From the NCBI RefSeq assembly GCF_016786325.1, contig NZ_JADWYU010000084.1, forward strand, positions 42,426-106,425: DNA of 64,000 nt, read 5' to 3'. Positions 15,787 through 25,172 of this stretch are shown here, piece by piece. This DNA comes from Frankia nepalensis. Its GTDB lineage: Bacteria; Actinomycetota; Actinomycetes; Frankiales; Frankiaceae. Under the pieces are notes generated by a model. The model saw nothing but the letters and a program-made list of their open reading frames with translations, made no database searches and was not told the DNA's origin. Both the position numbers and the translations under genes were made by a program. Position 1 is the stretch's first letter. Each line of letters opens with the position of its first letter.

Positions 15787-17142
15787 ATGTCCATCCGAGC
15801 CCGAGCGCTCGTCGCCGCTGTGGCGTTGACGTCGTTGGCGCTGACTGCCTGCGGCAGCAGGGTCAACTCTGACGACCAGCCCAGCAATCCGGACGGCGGC
15901 GGCACCACGCAGGCGTCCAACAACACGGCGTCCGACACGGGGGTGAGCCCCACCGAGATCAAGGTCGGCCTGATCAGCGGCCAGACCAGCGGGCTCGGTC
16001 CGGACACGTTCTCGGCGTCGCTGTACGGCGCGCAGGCCTACTTCGACGCGCTCAACGACAAGGGTGGCGTGAACGGCCGCAAGGTCAAGCTCGTCCCGTG
16101 CGACGACAAGGGCACGGGCGACGGCAACGTCGAATGCGCGCACACGCTGGCCGACGACGAGAAGGTGTTCGCGCTCGCCGGCACCACGGCTTTCGACTAC
16201 GCCGGTGCGCAGTACCTCGACTCGCAGGGTGTCCCGGACATCGGCGGCCAGCCGGTCGGCGACGCCTACTACCAGTACCCGCACATGTTCTCGATCTACG
16301 GTGGCTTCGGCTACCCGCGGGACGGCAAGGCGCCGGGCTACGACGGCAAGCTCTACGCCCCGACCGGGAACTACCGCTGGTTCAAGGAGAAGCTCAACGC
16401 CAAGACGGCGGCCGTCGTCTTCCTGAACGTCCCGCAGTCGCAGCAGTACGCGTCCTCGATCGCGCTGGGCCTCCAGAAGGAGGGCTACACGGTCGTCTCC
16501 GAGCAGGTCGACCTCGCCCTGCGTAACTGGGACGCGGCCGTCATCGACATGAAGAACAAGGGCGTCGAGGTCGTCTTCGACGCGCTGACCGACGACTTCA
16601 ACGGCCAGCTGTGCGAGGCCATCCAGTCGCGACAGATGCCGCTGAAGGCCAAGGTCACCACCACGCAGAGCCTCTCGGACTCCGCCGCCACGATCTACGC
16701 GAAGTCGCCGACCTGCCTGAACAACCTGTACGCGATCAGCACCGCCAAGAACTACAACGACATCGACGACCCGCTGGTCAAGCAGTACCGCGACGACGTC
16801 GCGAAGTACACGCCGGACCGCGTGAACAAGCTCAACCAGTGGATGTTCGAGGGCTACATCTCGGCGAAGTGGCTCACGGACGCGATGTCGTCCTGTGGCG
16901 CGGACCTGACCCGTGAATGCGTCGAGAACTACATGACGACCGAGACCTATGACGCCGAAGGGCTGCTGATCCCGCGGGACTTCAAGGTCGACAACCCGCC
17001 GCCGACCAGCGCCAAGGACTGCCTGAACGTCGTCCGCTGGACCTCGAGCGCTCCGACCGGCAAGGCTGGCTGGACCTCACAGACCGACGACATGACGACG
17101 AACTGCTTCCAGGTCCCGACCTTCAGCTTCGACGCCGGCTGA
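15787..17142 (+). CDS. Branched-chain amino acid-type ABC substrate-binding lipoprotein
   Basis: 451 residues from ATG 15787 with GGGGAGA just upstream. A lipoprotein signal (LTSLALTAC lipobox, Cys ~21) is followed by a Ser/Asn/Thr-rich linker and the periplasmic-binding fold I/LivK domain: SPTEIKVGLISGQTSG, YFDALNDKGGVNGRKVKLVPCDDKG (in part) and AVVFLNVPQSQQYASS. Extracytoplasmic, membrane-tethered. The ligand could be leucine-type amino acids, amides or urea. The other Liv components lie convergently just downstream on the opposite strand. Confidence 0.85.
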   Translation: MSIRARALVAAVALTSLALTACGSRVNSDDQPSNPDGGGTTQASNNTASDTGVSPTEIKVGLISGQTSGLGPDTFSASLYGAQAYFDALNDKGGVNGRKVKLVPCDDKGTGDGNVECAHTLADDEKVFALAGTTAFDYAGAQYLDSQGVPDIGGQPVGDAYYQYPHMFSIYGGFGYPRDGKAPGYDGKLYAPTGNYRWFKEKLNAKTAAVVFLNVPQSQQYASSIALGLQKEGYTVVSEQVDLALRNWDAAVIDMKNKGVEVVFDALTDDFNGQLCEAIQSRQMPLKAKVTTTQSLSDSAATIYAKSPTCLNNLYAISTAKNYNDIDDPLVKQYRDDVAKYTPDRVNKLNQWMFEGYISAKWLTDAMSSCGADLTRECVENYMTTETYDAEGLLIPRDFKVDNPPPTSAKDCLNVVRWTSSAPTGKAGWTSQTDDMTTNCFQVPTFSFDAG

Positions 17143-17162
17143 CCTCCGGCCAAGACCAGAAG

Positions 17163-17201
17163 GGGCCCCGCCCCGGCGAGCTACTCGCCGGGGCGGGGCC
17201 C
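17163..17201. terminator. Strong bidirectional terminator hairpin
   Basis: A perfect 17-bp stem (17163-17179 with 17185-17201) and a 5-base loop lie 20 bp after the binding-protein gene. It separates it from the convergent livFG transcript. Confidence 0.8.
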
Positions 17202-17414
17202 TCGGTCGTTCCGGGACGCGACGGTGTCAGCTGGGGCAGTCGACGGCGCGAGCCGGGCGGCTGTCCCGTGGGCTCGGGGCGTGAGTGAGCCAGGAAGGCC
17301 ATGCGGCGTGCGGAGGCCACGTGAGGCTGGGCAGGCCGCCCGCCCCAAGGCGCCGGACGGACTGGAAGAAACGACGGAGCGGCCCGGCCAGACCGGCCCC
17401 GCCCCTCCGGTCGC

Positions 17415-18227
17415 TCAGGCGTGCGCGAGCTCGGCCGGGTCGCCGACGAACGAGCGCTCGCCGCGGTGCAGGACATAGACGAGGTCGGCCATGCCGAGCG
17501 CCGCCTCGGTGTACTGGTCGGCCAGGATGACCGTCGTTCCGCCCGCGGCGATGGTCGCGAGCCACTCGAACAGCTCGGCGGCCACCTTCGGCGACAGTCC
17601 CAGGGAGAGTTCGTCGACCATCAGCACGCTGGGCCGGGCGAGCAGCGCGCGGGCGAGCGCGAGCATCCGCCGCTCGCCGCCCGACATCGAGCCGGCCCGC
17701 TGGGGGAGCCGGTCACGCAGCTTCGGGAACGCGTCCAGCGCGGGGGTGATGTCCGGGTAGCCGGCCGCCTCGGCGACCACCATCAGGTTGTCCCGGACCG
17801 ACAGGCTCGCGAACACCGCCCGCTCGTCCGGCACGAGCAGCAGGCCGCGCCGCGACCGGTCGAGCGCGGACATCTTCGTGATGACCTCGCCTCGCCAGGT
17901 GAGCGTGCCCTGGCGCAGCGGCACCAGGCCGGCGAGTACCCGCAGCGTGGTGCTCTTGCCCGCGCCGTTGACGCCGAGCATGGCCACGACCTTGCCGGAC
18001 GGGATGACGAGGTCCAGGCCGTGCAGCACCTCGACGTTTCCGTAGCCGGCCCGGCCACCGGTCAGCCGCAGCTCGATGCCGTCCGACGCCGGCGTGCCGC
18101 CCCTGCGGGTGGCCGCCGCGGCGGCGGCCAGGGCGCTGGCCGAGGAGCCAGCCGCGATCTCGGCTGAGGGGCCGGCTCCGGCTCCGGCATTCGACGGAGC
18201 CCTGTCCTTCGAGGGGAACATGCTCAC
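17415..18227 (-). CDS. livF: Branched-chain amino acid ABC transporter ATPase (LivF type)
   Basis: About 270 residues. An alanine-rich N-terminal extension (~50 residues) precedes the ATPase: Walker A LGVNGAGKSTT, Q-loop LLVPDERAVFASLSV, signature SMSGGERRM, Walker B VLMVDELSLGLSP, and H-loop region LADQYTEAALGMAD, where Gln replaces the usual His as in many LivF proteins. GTG 18227 overlaps the livG stop (GTGA), implying translational coupling; ATG 18221 is an alternative. It energises import with LivG and the fused permease. Confidence 0.88.
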   Translation of the reverse strand: MSMFPSKDRAPSNAGAGAGPSAEIAAGSSASALAAAAAATRRGGTPASDGIELRLTGGRAGYGNVEVLHGLDLVIPSGKVVAMLGVNGAGKSTTLRVLAGLVPLRQGTLTWRGEVITKMSALDRSRRGLLLVPDERAVFASLSVRDNLMVVAEAAGYPDITPALDAFPKLRDRLPQRAGSMSGGERRMLALARALLARPSVLMVDELSLGLSPKVAAELFEWLATIAAGGTTVILADQYTEAALGMADLVYVLHRGERSFVGDPAELAHA

Positions 18228-18991
18228 GCCGCCACCGATCCCTGGGCGAGGTAGACGGACTGGACGGTCGGGTTCGCGCGGACCGTGGCCGGGTCGCCGT
18301 GAGCGACCACTTTGCCGCCGACCATGGCGTACACCTGGTCGCACACGGTGAAGACCAGGTCGACGTCGTGGTCGACGAGGACGATCGCCACGCCGGCGTC
18401 GGCGATCCGGCGCAGCAGGGCGGAGAACCGCTCGGTCTCGACCGCGTCCAGGCCGCTCGCGGGCTCGTCGAGCAGCAGCACGTCCGGATGGGCGCACAGC
18501 GCCCTGGCGCACTCGGCCAGCCGCAGCGCGCCCGTCGGCAGCGAGCCCGCGACGAAGTCGGCGAGGTCGCTCAGGCCGAGCGAGGCGAGCATGTCGTCGA
18601 CGACCTGCTCGTGCGAGGGGTTCTTGCGCACGCCGAGGCCGAACAGGCCGCCGCCGTAGTCCCGGCGCCGGTTCTCCACGCCGACCAGCAGGTTGTCCCG
18701 CACGGTCATGCTGGTGAACAGCGACGGCACCTGGAACGTCTGCACCAGCCCGAGCCGGGAGCGCTTGTCCGGCCGCAGCTTGCTGATGTCCCGGTCGCCC
18801 AGCAGCACCGCGCCCTCGTCGGGCTGCTCGACGCCGGTGAGCAGCTTGAACAGCGTCGACTTGCCGGCGCCGTTCGGCCCGATCAGCCCGGTGATCATCC
18901 CGGGTGGGGCGGACATGTCGACGTGGTCGACGGCCGTGAGCCCGCCGTAGCGGCGGACGAGGCCGACGGCGCGCAGCTCGGCGCGGCTCAC
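18224..18991 (-). CDS. livG: Branched-chain amino acid ABC transporter ATPase (LivG type)
   Basis: 255 residues from GTG 18991, which overlaps the permease stop by GTGA. Walker A GLIGPNGAGKST, Q-loop VQTFQVPSLF, Walker B VLLLDEPASGLD, H-loop LVDHDVDLVF and the LivG-type C-terminus are present. The signature is altered: LPTGALRLAECARAL replaces the usual LSxGxQR pattern, as is frequent in LivG relatives. It works as a heterodimer with LivF on the cytoplasmic face. Confidence 0.88.
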   Translation of the reverse strand: MSRAELRAVGLVRRYGGLTAVDHVDMSAPPGMITGLIGPNGAGKSTLFKLLTGVEQPDEGAVLLGDRDISKLRPDKRSRLGLVQTFQVPSLFTSMTVRDNLLVGVENRRRDYGGGLFGLGVRKNPSHEQVVDDMLASLGLSDLADFVAGSLPTGALRLAECARALCAHPDVLLLDEPASGLDAVETERFSALLRRIADAGVAIVLVDHDVDLVFTVCDQVYAMVGGKVVAHGDPATVRANPTVQSVYLAQGSVAA

Positions 18992-21204
18992 GGCCGGCCC
19001 CCTTCCGGATGGTTGAGCGTGCCGGTCCCGGCCGTCACGGGGCTCGCGCCGTTCGGCCCGGGCAGGCTCGCGGCCACGGGCAGCGCGGCGGCGGGCGCGC
19101 CGCCGCCGAGGCGCCCGAGCAGCGACCGGCCGAACGGGGTGAGCGTGAGTCCGCGGGCCGCGGCGACCCGGTCGACGGCGGTCAGGTCGACGGTCACGCC
19201 GCCGCCTGGCGCGACGGCGGCCGGGGAGCGGCCAGTCGTCGGCTGGGCCGCCGGCGTCAGGACGCCGGCCTGGGACGGGATCCGTGGCCGCGGCGCGGTG
19301 CCTTCTGGCTCGACGAACTCGTCGGCGAGCCGCAGCGCGACGAACCGGACCAGCCCACGGACCGCGGAGGCGAGCCCGCCGGGCAGCCAGCCGAGTGAGA
19401 GGGCGAGAATGCCGACCGCCAGTGTCGACGAGCCCTCCGGGAAGAACACGTTGATGGACACGATGAACGCGGCGGCGATGATCGCGCCGACGGCGCTGTC
19501 CGCGCCGAACACGACGACGGCGGTGAACCACAGCAGGCTCTGCATCGGCTCGAACTGGGTCGAGCTGAACGACCCGGTGCTGTGCGAAAGCAGCGCGCCA
19601 CCGAGGCCGGCGACCACCGAGGACACCGTGAACGCCAGCAGCTTGAGGTTGCGCACGTCCACGCCGACCGCGGCCGCGCCCTCGGTGTGGTCGCGGACGG
19701 CGACCAGGGCCCGGCCGAGCCGCCCGCGGTGCAGGTTGTACACCGCGAGCAGGCCGAGGCCGAGACCGACCATCTCTACGATGTAGAAGGCCTTGTCGTT
19801 CAGCATCCAGCCGCCCAGGTACAGCGGCTCGGCGTACACGCCGACGGACAGGTCGGGCTGGTTGAAGACGAACACGGTGACGGTGGCGCCGACGGCGAAC
19901 GTCGTGAGCGCCAGCGCGAGCCCGCGGCGGCGGATCGCCGGGTAGCCGGTGATGAGGCCGATCGGCGCGACGAGCAGCGCGCCGATAAGGATCGCGAGCA
20001 GGCCCGGCATTTCGGGCAGGCCGGGGAACTCGCCGGCCTCGAGCTTGAGCGAGAACAGCGCGCCGAGGCCGGCGTAGCCGGCGACGCCGAGCGAGACCTG
20101 GCCGCTGTAGCCGGTGACGATCACCAGCGACAGGAAGATCAGCGCGAGCGCGGGCACCAGGAAGGCCTTGCGCAGGTCGGCCGCCCCGAAGAAGAGCGGG
20201 GCCATCAACATGACGATGCCGGCGAAGATGATGATCAGGTTCTTGTGCCGCTCGCCCAGCGTGCCGCGCTCTGGCGCCTCCCGGCTGGAGAGCCGGCCGG
20301 CCGAGCCCGCGTCGCCACCGAGCTCCCGCAGCTTGGGGCTCAACAGCAGCAGCACCAGCAGGACGACCACGAACAGGCTCGAGGTCAGCGTGCGGTAGGT
20401 GTCGGCGAACACGCCGGTCACGCTGAACTGCGTCAGCTCGCTCTGCGCGATGCCGATCGCGAGACCGGTGAGCACCGCGACCGGCAGGCTGGACAGCCGG
20501 GCCGCGACGATCACGGCGAACGTCGTCAGCACGACCAGCGACAGCCCATAGGGGCTCAGCCCGAACCGGGGGGCGAGCAGCACGCCGGTGAAACCAGCGA
20601 GCGTCGTGCCGAACGCCCAGCCGACGGCGGCCACCCGGTCGGCGGGGATCGAGGACATCTCGGCGAGCTCGCGGTCATCGACGACCGCGCGCACCTGCCG
20701 GCCGAACCGGGTGCGGTTCTGCACCACCCCGAGGAACACGCAGGCGACCAGGATCAGCGCGAGCGTGCTCAGCGTGTCGACCTCGATGGACCAGGAACCC
20801 GAGCCCACCCGCTCGTCCGGGAAGATGGACGGAGTGTCGTTGCGGGTGCCCAGGCCCCAGATGCCGGCGCACATGCCCAGCGAGAGCACCAGCACGCCGA
20901 GGCTGGCGACCAGTGTCTCGGCGGCGGACGCGCGCCGGCGCGCGAGCGGGCGGAAGACCAGCCGCTCTAGCAGGAGGCCGAGCCCGGGGGCGAGGAACGC
21001 CATGGCGATCACGGCCGACAGCCAGACGGGGAAGCCCCACTCGACCGTCATTTCCCGATAGACATAGGCGACCAGGGTCGCGATACCGCCGTGCGCGAGG
21101 TTCAGGACGCCGTTCGTGCGGTAGGTGACCAGCAGGCCGATGCCGGAAAGCGCCGCGACCGCGCCGATGGCGAGGCCGGCGATCGCGAGCTCGACGCTGA
21201 CCAC
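18988..21204 (-). CDS. Fused LivH-LivM branched-chain amino acid permease
   Basis: A 738-residue protein joining two normally separate permeases. Residues ~1-295 are LivH-like (LNLAHGGIATLVAYV near the start, RQVRAVVDDRELAEMSSI coupling segment). Residues ~325-640 are LivM-like (VTGYSGQVSLGVAGYAGLGA, GRALVAVRDHTEGAAAVGV coupling helix). A ~100-residue Pro/Ala/Gly-rich cytoplasmic tail follows. The GTG start lies 4 bp after the preceding gene's stop. Fusion fixes a 1:1 permease ratio; fused forms occur in some actinobacteria. Confidence 0.9.
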   Translation of the reverse strand: MVSVELAIAGLAIGAVAALSGIGLLVTYRTNGVLNLAHGGIATLVAYVYREMTVEWGFPVWLSAVIAMAFLAPGLGLLLERLVFRPLARRRASAAETLVASLGVLVLSLGMCAGIWGLGTRNDTPSIFPDERVGSGSWSIEVDTLSTLALILVACVFLGVVQNRTRFGRQVRAVVDDRELAEMSSIPADRVAAVGWAFGTTLAGFTGVLLAPRFGLSPYGLSLVVLTTFAVIVAARLSSLPVAVLTGLAIGIAQSELTQFSVTGVFADTYRTLTSSLFVVVLLVLLLLSPKLRELGGDAGSAGRLSSREAPERGTLGERHKNLIIIFAGIVMLMAPLFFGAADLRKAFLVPALALIFLSLVIVTGYSGQVSLGVAGYAGLGALFSLKLEAGEFPGLPEMPGLLAILIGALLVAPIGLITGYPAIRRRGLALALTTFAVGATVTVFVFNQPDLSVGVYAEPLYLGGWMLNDKAFYIVEMVGLGLGLLAVYNLHRGRLGRALVAVRDHTEGAAAVGVDVRNLKLLAFTVSSVVAGLGGALLSHSTGSFSSTQFEPMQSLLWFTAVVVFGADSAVGAIIAAAFIVSINVFFPEGSSTLAVGILALSLGWLPGGLASAVRGLVRFVALRLADEFVEPEGTAPRPRIPSQAGVLTPAAQPTTGRSPAAVAPGGGVTVDLTAVDRVAAARGLTLTPFGRSLLGRLGGGAPAAALPVAASLPGPNGASPVTAGTGTLNHPEGGRP

Positions 21205-21208
21205 CGGA

Positions 21209-21781
21209 CTAGGCGACCGGGACCGGCGCGCAGACCGAGCACGGCGACAGGCCGCGCCCGCTCACCTGCGACGCCTCGACCCGCTGCGCGGCCTTGCCGG
21301 CCAGCAGGTCGCAGCCAGGCCGGTGGAAGGTGCGCCCGCCGGGCACCGCGTAGACCGAGCCGTCGTCGACGACCGGCTCCGCGGGCTCCTGGGCGGCGGG
21401 CTTCGCCAGCGAGGGCGCGGCCGGGGCCGGGACGGCGGGTGCCCCCTGGGTGGCCGCCACGACCAGCGCGTGCAGGTCGTCGACCTGCTCGGCCAGCCGC
21501 GCCTGCGCGGCCGTGACCTGGCCGGCCCGCGACGACTCGATCCGGTCGGCGATGAGCAAGGCGCTGCCGATGAGCACCGCCGCGAGCCCGCCGAACCCAC
21601 CCGATACCAGGTAGGGCAACTGGAGCCCGGCCTCGGTCTCGGCCGACACCCCCAGGTAGCAGCTCAGCAGCAGGACGACGCCAGCCGCGATCACCACCCA
21701 GCCCCGCAGCGCCCGGACGACGTCCACCACGAGCCGCGAGGTGGAACGCGACCCGGTCGCGCCAGCGCTCTGTTCGTCCAC
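21209..21781 (-). CDS. Two-TM protein with C-terminal Ada-like Cys/His motif
   Basis: 190 residues. Two transmembrane helices at about 28-46 (WVVIAAGVVLLLSCYLGV) and 62-78 (GGFGGLAAVLIGSALLIA) are followed by a helix with coiled-coil-like spacing (QVTAAQARLAEQVDDLHALV), a Pro/Ala linker, and a terminal segment VYAVPGGRTFHRPGCDLLAG ... SPCSVC. The H-x-x-x-C ... C-x-x-C arrangement resembles the small zinc site of Ada-type domains. It is the first gene of the liv operon, four bases before the permease start, so it may be an accessory or sensing subunit; that is inference. Confidence 0.7.
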   Translation of the reverse strand: MDEQSAGATGSRSTSRLVVDVVRALRGWVVIAAGVVLLLSCYLGVSAETEAGLQLPYLVSGGFGGLAAVLIGSALLIADRIESSRAGQVTAAQARLAEQVDDLHALVVAATQGAPAVPAPAAPSLAKPAAQEPAEPVVDDGSVYAVPGGRTFHRPGCDLLAGKAAQRVEASQVSGRGLSPCSVCAPVPVA

Positions 21782-21996
21782 TGTGTTCCCCCAGGAACCT
21801 GTTCATCCGGAAGCCGGGCGGGCGCACCCCGTCCGTTTCCGCCAAGGCGATCTCCGACACGCGTGAACACGCGAAGAGATCGCCAGCCGTTAGACGCCAG
21901 ATTAGTGTGCGGAGCTGGCGATGTGTGCCCTTGGGGGGCCGGGAGACATATCGCGGTGACGACTGCCGGCTCAACCGCCGGCTCGAGCGGGGCGGC

Positions 21997-22554
21997 TCAG
22001 CTCGGGTCGCGCGGCCTGGGTGGGGTGAAACCGCCCGGTGTTGCAGTGGTGGCCGTCGTCATCGTGACCGTCGCGGTGGAGCGCCGCGGCTTGGCGCCCG
22101 CGGCCGGATCCTCCTCGGGGGCCGTCGTCAGCAGGCCCGGCGGGGTGGGCGTCGTGGCTCGCGCGCGGGGGCCGCCGGCGCGGGCGGCGGTGTCGGTGTC
22201 CCGCGCGTGGGTTTCCAGCGTGTGCGTGTCCCGTGCGTGGGCGGCGGTGTGCTGGGTGTCCGTGTGCGGGGCACCAATGTGCTGGGCGCCGGTGTGCGGG
22301 GCGGCGGCGGGGAAGGGCTCGCAGTGGTCGGCCCAGACGCGGCGGCGCGTGCCCCGGCGGCGGTCCTCGATCTCGAGCGGCCCGGGCAGGCTGGTCAGGG
22401 CCACCTGCAGGTGGGCCCACTCGTGGGCGGTCTCCCAGGCGGCGAAGGAGCCCAGGTGCGTGCCCTCGTGGTCGTAGACGTGGAGCGGACGGCCCGGGCC
22501 ACCCGCGAAGTCCTGATCTTTGGATTCCGCGCGCTGCCAGGGGCAGTCAGCCAT
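21997..22554 (-). CDS. Conserved hypothetical protein with His/Thr-rich tail
   Basis: 185 residues; not recognised. The N-terminal ~75 look globular (GRPLHVYDHEGTHLGSFAAW, then ETAHEWAHLQVALTSLPGP and basic RRRGTRRRVWADHCEPF). The remaining ~110 are low complexity with many HT/DT/AH dipeptides and may be disordered or metal-binding. Translation starts after a region shared with the epimerase gene's 3' side. The N-terminal part gives it coding credibility; the tail could be partly over-called. Confidence 0.5.
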   Translation of the reverse strand: MADCPWQRAESKDQDFAGGPGRPLHVYDHEGTHLGSFAAWETAHEWAHLQVALTSLPGPLEIEDRRRGTRRRVWADHCEPFPAAAPHTGAQHIGAPHTDTQHTAAHARDTHTLETHARDTDTAARAGGPRARATTPTPPGLLTTAPEEDPAAGAKPRRSTATVTMTTATTATPGGFTPPRPRDPS

Positions 22555-22634
22555 CTGGGACCCGCTTCCGTCGGCGCTACCCGGACATCGTCCAGACTCA
22601 CGGTCGCGGCCCGTGACGGTCCAAGGCCCTCACG

Positions 22635-23678
22635 TCATAGGGGTGCGGTATTTGTCACATCCGTCCGGCTCGGCGGCCCCCCGTTCGCCGCCGCCTCGAC
22701 CGTCGGCTGGTGCGACCAGCGCCAGGCGTCGGTGATGATCCGGTCGAGCGCCGACCGGCGAGGCTCCCAGCCCAGCTCGGCGCGGATGCGGTGGCTGTCG
22801 ACGACGAGCGCCCGTGGCTCGGCCACCGGCGGCCCGCTGACGCGGCGCACCGGGCGACCGGTCACCCGCTCCACGGCGGCGAGCACGTCGTTGACGCTCA
22901 CCCCCGTCCCGCTGCCGACGTTGTAGACCCGCCGGTCGCCTGGCCGCGTGGCCTCCAGCGCCAGCGCGTAGGCCGCCGCGACGTCGTCGACGTGCACGTA
23001 CTCGCGCAGCGACGCGCCGTCGCCGTTGATCCGGAAGGCGTCGGCCTCGCCGGCCGCGACCCGCAGCGCCGCCGGGATGATCCTGGTCGCGTCGCGGTCC
23101 ACGTGCCCGGGCGCGGCCCCGGCGACGTTGAACGAGCGCAGCACGACCGCGCCGATCCGCCCGGTCGCCGCCTGGTGGGCGATGACCTGCTCGGCGGCGA
23201 GCTTCGACGCCCCGTACGGGTGGCGCGGGTCGGGCGGCCGGGACTCCGGGATCGGGCCCGCGTCCGGGTCGCCGTAGACCGCCGCGGTGGAGCCGAGGAC
23301 CACGGTTGGCGCCCGGCCGCTGGCGTCGAATCCCCGGTCGAGCGCGGCGAGCAGGTTGATGGTGCCGGTGACGTTGGTCTCGAAGTAGCGCAGCGGCTCG
23401 TCGCGGGACTGGCGGACCCTGGTCAGCGCGGCGAGGTGGCAGACGGCGTCGAAGCCCCGGTCGACGCGGGCCGCGGCCAGCGAGCGCGGGTCGAGCAGGT
23501 CCGCGGTCACGACCTCGACGTCACCGGCCAGCGCGTGCCCGCCTCGCACGGGGCCGTGCCCGCGCACCAGCGCGGTGACCCGGTGGCCGCGCGCCGCCAG
23601 CAGGTCGGCGAGCACGCCGCCGATGAACCCGCCCGCTCCGGTGACCAGGACCCGCGAGCCGCCCCCGTGGGGTCGCAC
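22635..23678 (-). CDS. NAD-dependent sugar-nucleotide epimerase (GalE-like)
   Basis: 347 residues of the extended SDR family. VLVTGAGGFIGGVLAD binds NAD, VVLGSTAAVYGD and PYGASKLAAEQ give the Ser and Tyr-x-x-x-Lys catalytic residues, and REYVHVDDVAAAY is the substrate-side motif typical of UDP-sugar 4-epimerases. It starts at a GTG directly after the TGA of the HTH-Nudix-like gene (TGAGTG), so the two are translationally linked. The exact sugar (UDP-glucose, UDP-GlcNAc or other) is not determinable here. Confidence 0.85.
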   Translation of the reverse strand: MRPHGGGSRVLVTGAGGFIGGVLADLLAARGHRVTALVRGHGPVRGGHALAGDVEVVTADLLDPRSLAAARVDRGFDAVCHLAALTRVRQSRDEPLRYFETNVTGTINLLAALDRGFDASGRAPTVVLGSTAAVYGDPDAGPIPESRPPDPRHPYGASKLAAEQVIAHQAATGRIGAVVLRSFNVAGAAPGHVDRDATRIIPAALRVAAGEADAFRINGDGASLREYVHVDDVAAAYALALEATRPGDRRVYNVGSGTGVSVNDVLAAVERVTGRPVRRVSGPPVAEPRALVVDSHRIRAELGWEPRRSALDRIITDAWRWSHQPTVEAAANGGPPSRTDVTNTAPL

Positions 23679-25172
23679 TCAGGACGCCGCTCGCAGCCGC
23701 AGCCCCGGCAGCAGCAGCTCGCGGTGGCGCCAGGCGAGCTCCAGGCAGGCGGCGGCGGCGGGCGCCAGTGGCTCGCTGTCGACCAGCCGGCGCAGGGTGG
23801 CGTAGGTGAACGGGATGCCGTCGGCGACGGGATGGTTCGGGCCGGCGGAGACCACGGAGCCCTCCGCGTTGCTGTGGACCATCTCCGCGAACATGGCGTC
23901 GAAGGCGTCGGCCTCGATGACGACGACGGTGAGGATCTCGCTGAACAGCGTGAGCGCGTCCAGCCCCACCCCGAAGCAGGAGATCTGTATCCGGCCGTCG
24001 TTGCGGGCCTGCTCGAAGGCGCGGAACGGCTCGTCGGCCTCGTAGTCGATCGGGTTGGAAGAGTTGCCGTCGTGCTCGGTGTTGCCGAGCAGCTCCTCGG
24101 ACAGCTCGCGCATGATGTTGCGCCACAGGTCGAAATCGGCGCGGTGGTGGAACGGCGTGATCCCGGACGGCTGGAAGACCCCCGCGGGGATCACGTGGTA
24201 GACGCCGCCGGCGGTGGCCACCGAGCCCGCGCTGCGCCGGTGCAGCAGGAAGCTGGCCGAGTCGCGGTCCGCCCGGATGGTCAGCGTGTTGATCGACGGC
24301 AGCACGGGCCGGGCGGCGAGGTCGAACGGGTCGCCGATGCGGCGGCGGAACGGGAGGGCCGGCCAGGACAGCCCGCCCGCCATCATCGCCGTGGCGGTCT
24401 CGTGCGCCACGGTCTCGCAGACGTCGACGGCGTCGAAATAGGTGGTGTGGCCGAAGGTGAGCACCGGGCGCCCGGCGTCGCCGCCCACGCCCCGGTCGTC
24501 TCGCGTGACGTCCAGCAGCCGGAAGCTCAGCCGGTTCTCGAACAGGGTTGGCCGGTCCAGGTCGCGCATCGCGCGGGTGTAGCGCTGGTAGCGCACGAAC
24601 GGGCCGCCGTCGGCGATCAGCGGGCGCGCGCCGTCGGTCTCCGGCTCGCCGCCCGTGATGGTCGGCTCCGCGAGCTCGTCGGACCAGCGCAGCCCGATCT
24701 CGGAGATGTCCAGCGGGCGCTGCCAGGTCCAGTCCGACCGGGTCAGCAGGCCCGAGCCGAGCAGGCGGTAGGTGTCCGGGTAGAGCCCCGCCGCGGCCTT
24801 CGCGAGCTTGATCCGGTTGCGGTTGAGGGTGTCCCTGGTGACCCGCCACGCGCGCTGGCTGGCGGTCGCCTGCTCGGCGAGGGTGTCCCGGCCGATCTCG
24901 CGCCGCCGGTCGGCCAGCGCGCCCGGCGCGAGGCCGACATCCTCCGGGGCGAGGTCGAGGTGGCGGGCGATGTGACGCAGCGTCGAGATGTCATGGATCG
25001 CACGTCGGCCACTTTCGACCTTGGACACGTAGGACTGGTCGAAACCCAGCTGGTCGGCGAGCTGCTGCTGGGTGAGGCCATGTGCCTGTCTATAGGCCCG
25101 GAGCAGCTGGCCGACCCCGACGGGCGCGGGGGTCGGCCTTGGAGGCGTCCAAAGCCAGGACTGACCGGTCAC
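23679..25172 (-). CDS. XRE-family regulator fused to a Nudix-like domain
   Basis: 497 residues. Residues ~20-80 are an XRE helix-turn-helix (LTQQQLADQLGFDQSYVSKV). The long C-terminal part includes VYHVIPAGVFQPSG, then FDLWRNIMRELSEELLG. The pairing of PAGxFxP with RExxEExxG resembles a Nudix box whose first loop is expanded; this reading is mine, not a database result. It would fit a sensor of a nucleotide-sugar or ADP-ribose-like ligand. Its stop directly abuts the epimerase start. A paralogue without the HTH lies at 39874-41049. Confidence 0.75.
   Translation of the reverse strand: MTGQSWLWTPPRPTPAPVGVGQLLRAYRQAHGLTQQQLADQLGFDQSYVSKVESGRRAIHDISTLRHIARHLDLAPEDVGLAPGALADRRREIGRDTLAEQATASQRAWRVTRDTLNRNRIKLAKAAAGLYPDTYRLLGSGLLTRSDWTWQRPLDISEIGLRWSDELAEPTITGGEPETDGARPLIADGGPFVRYQRYTRAMRDLDRPTLFENRLSFRLLDVTRDDRGVGGDAGRPVLTFGHTTYFDAVDVCETVAHETATAMMAGGLSWPALPFRRRIGDPFDLAARPVLPSINTLTIRADRDSASFLLHRRSAGSVATAGGVYHVIPAGVFQPSGITPFHHRADFDLWRNIMRELSEELLGNTEHDGNSSNPIDYEADEPFRAFEQARNDGRIQISCFGVGLDALTLFSEILTVVVIEADAFDAMFAEMVHSNAEGSVVSAGPNHPVADGIPFTYATLRRLVDSEPLAPAAAACLELAWRHRELLLPGLRLRAAS

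Noticed and set aside
19582..20970. 462-codon open frame opposite the Liv permease
   Set aside because: Gln/Glu/Arg-rich antisense frame typical of membrane-protein genes at high GC.
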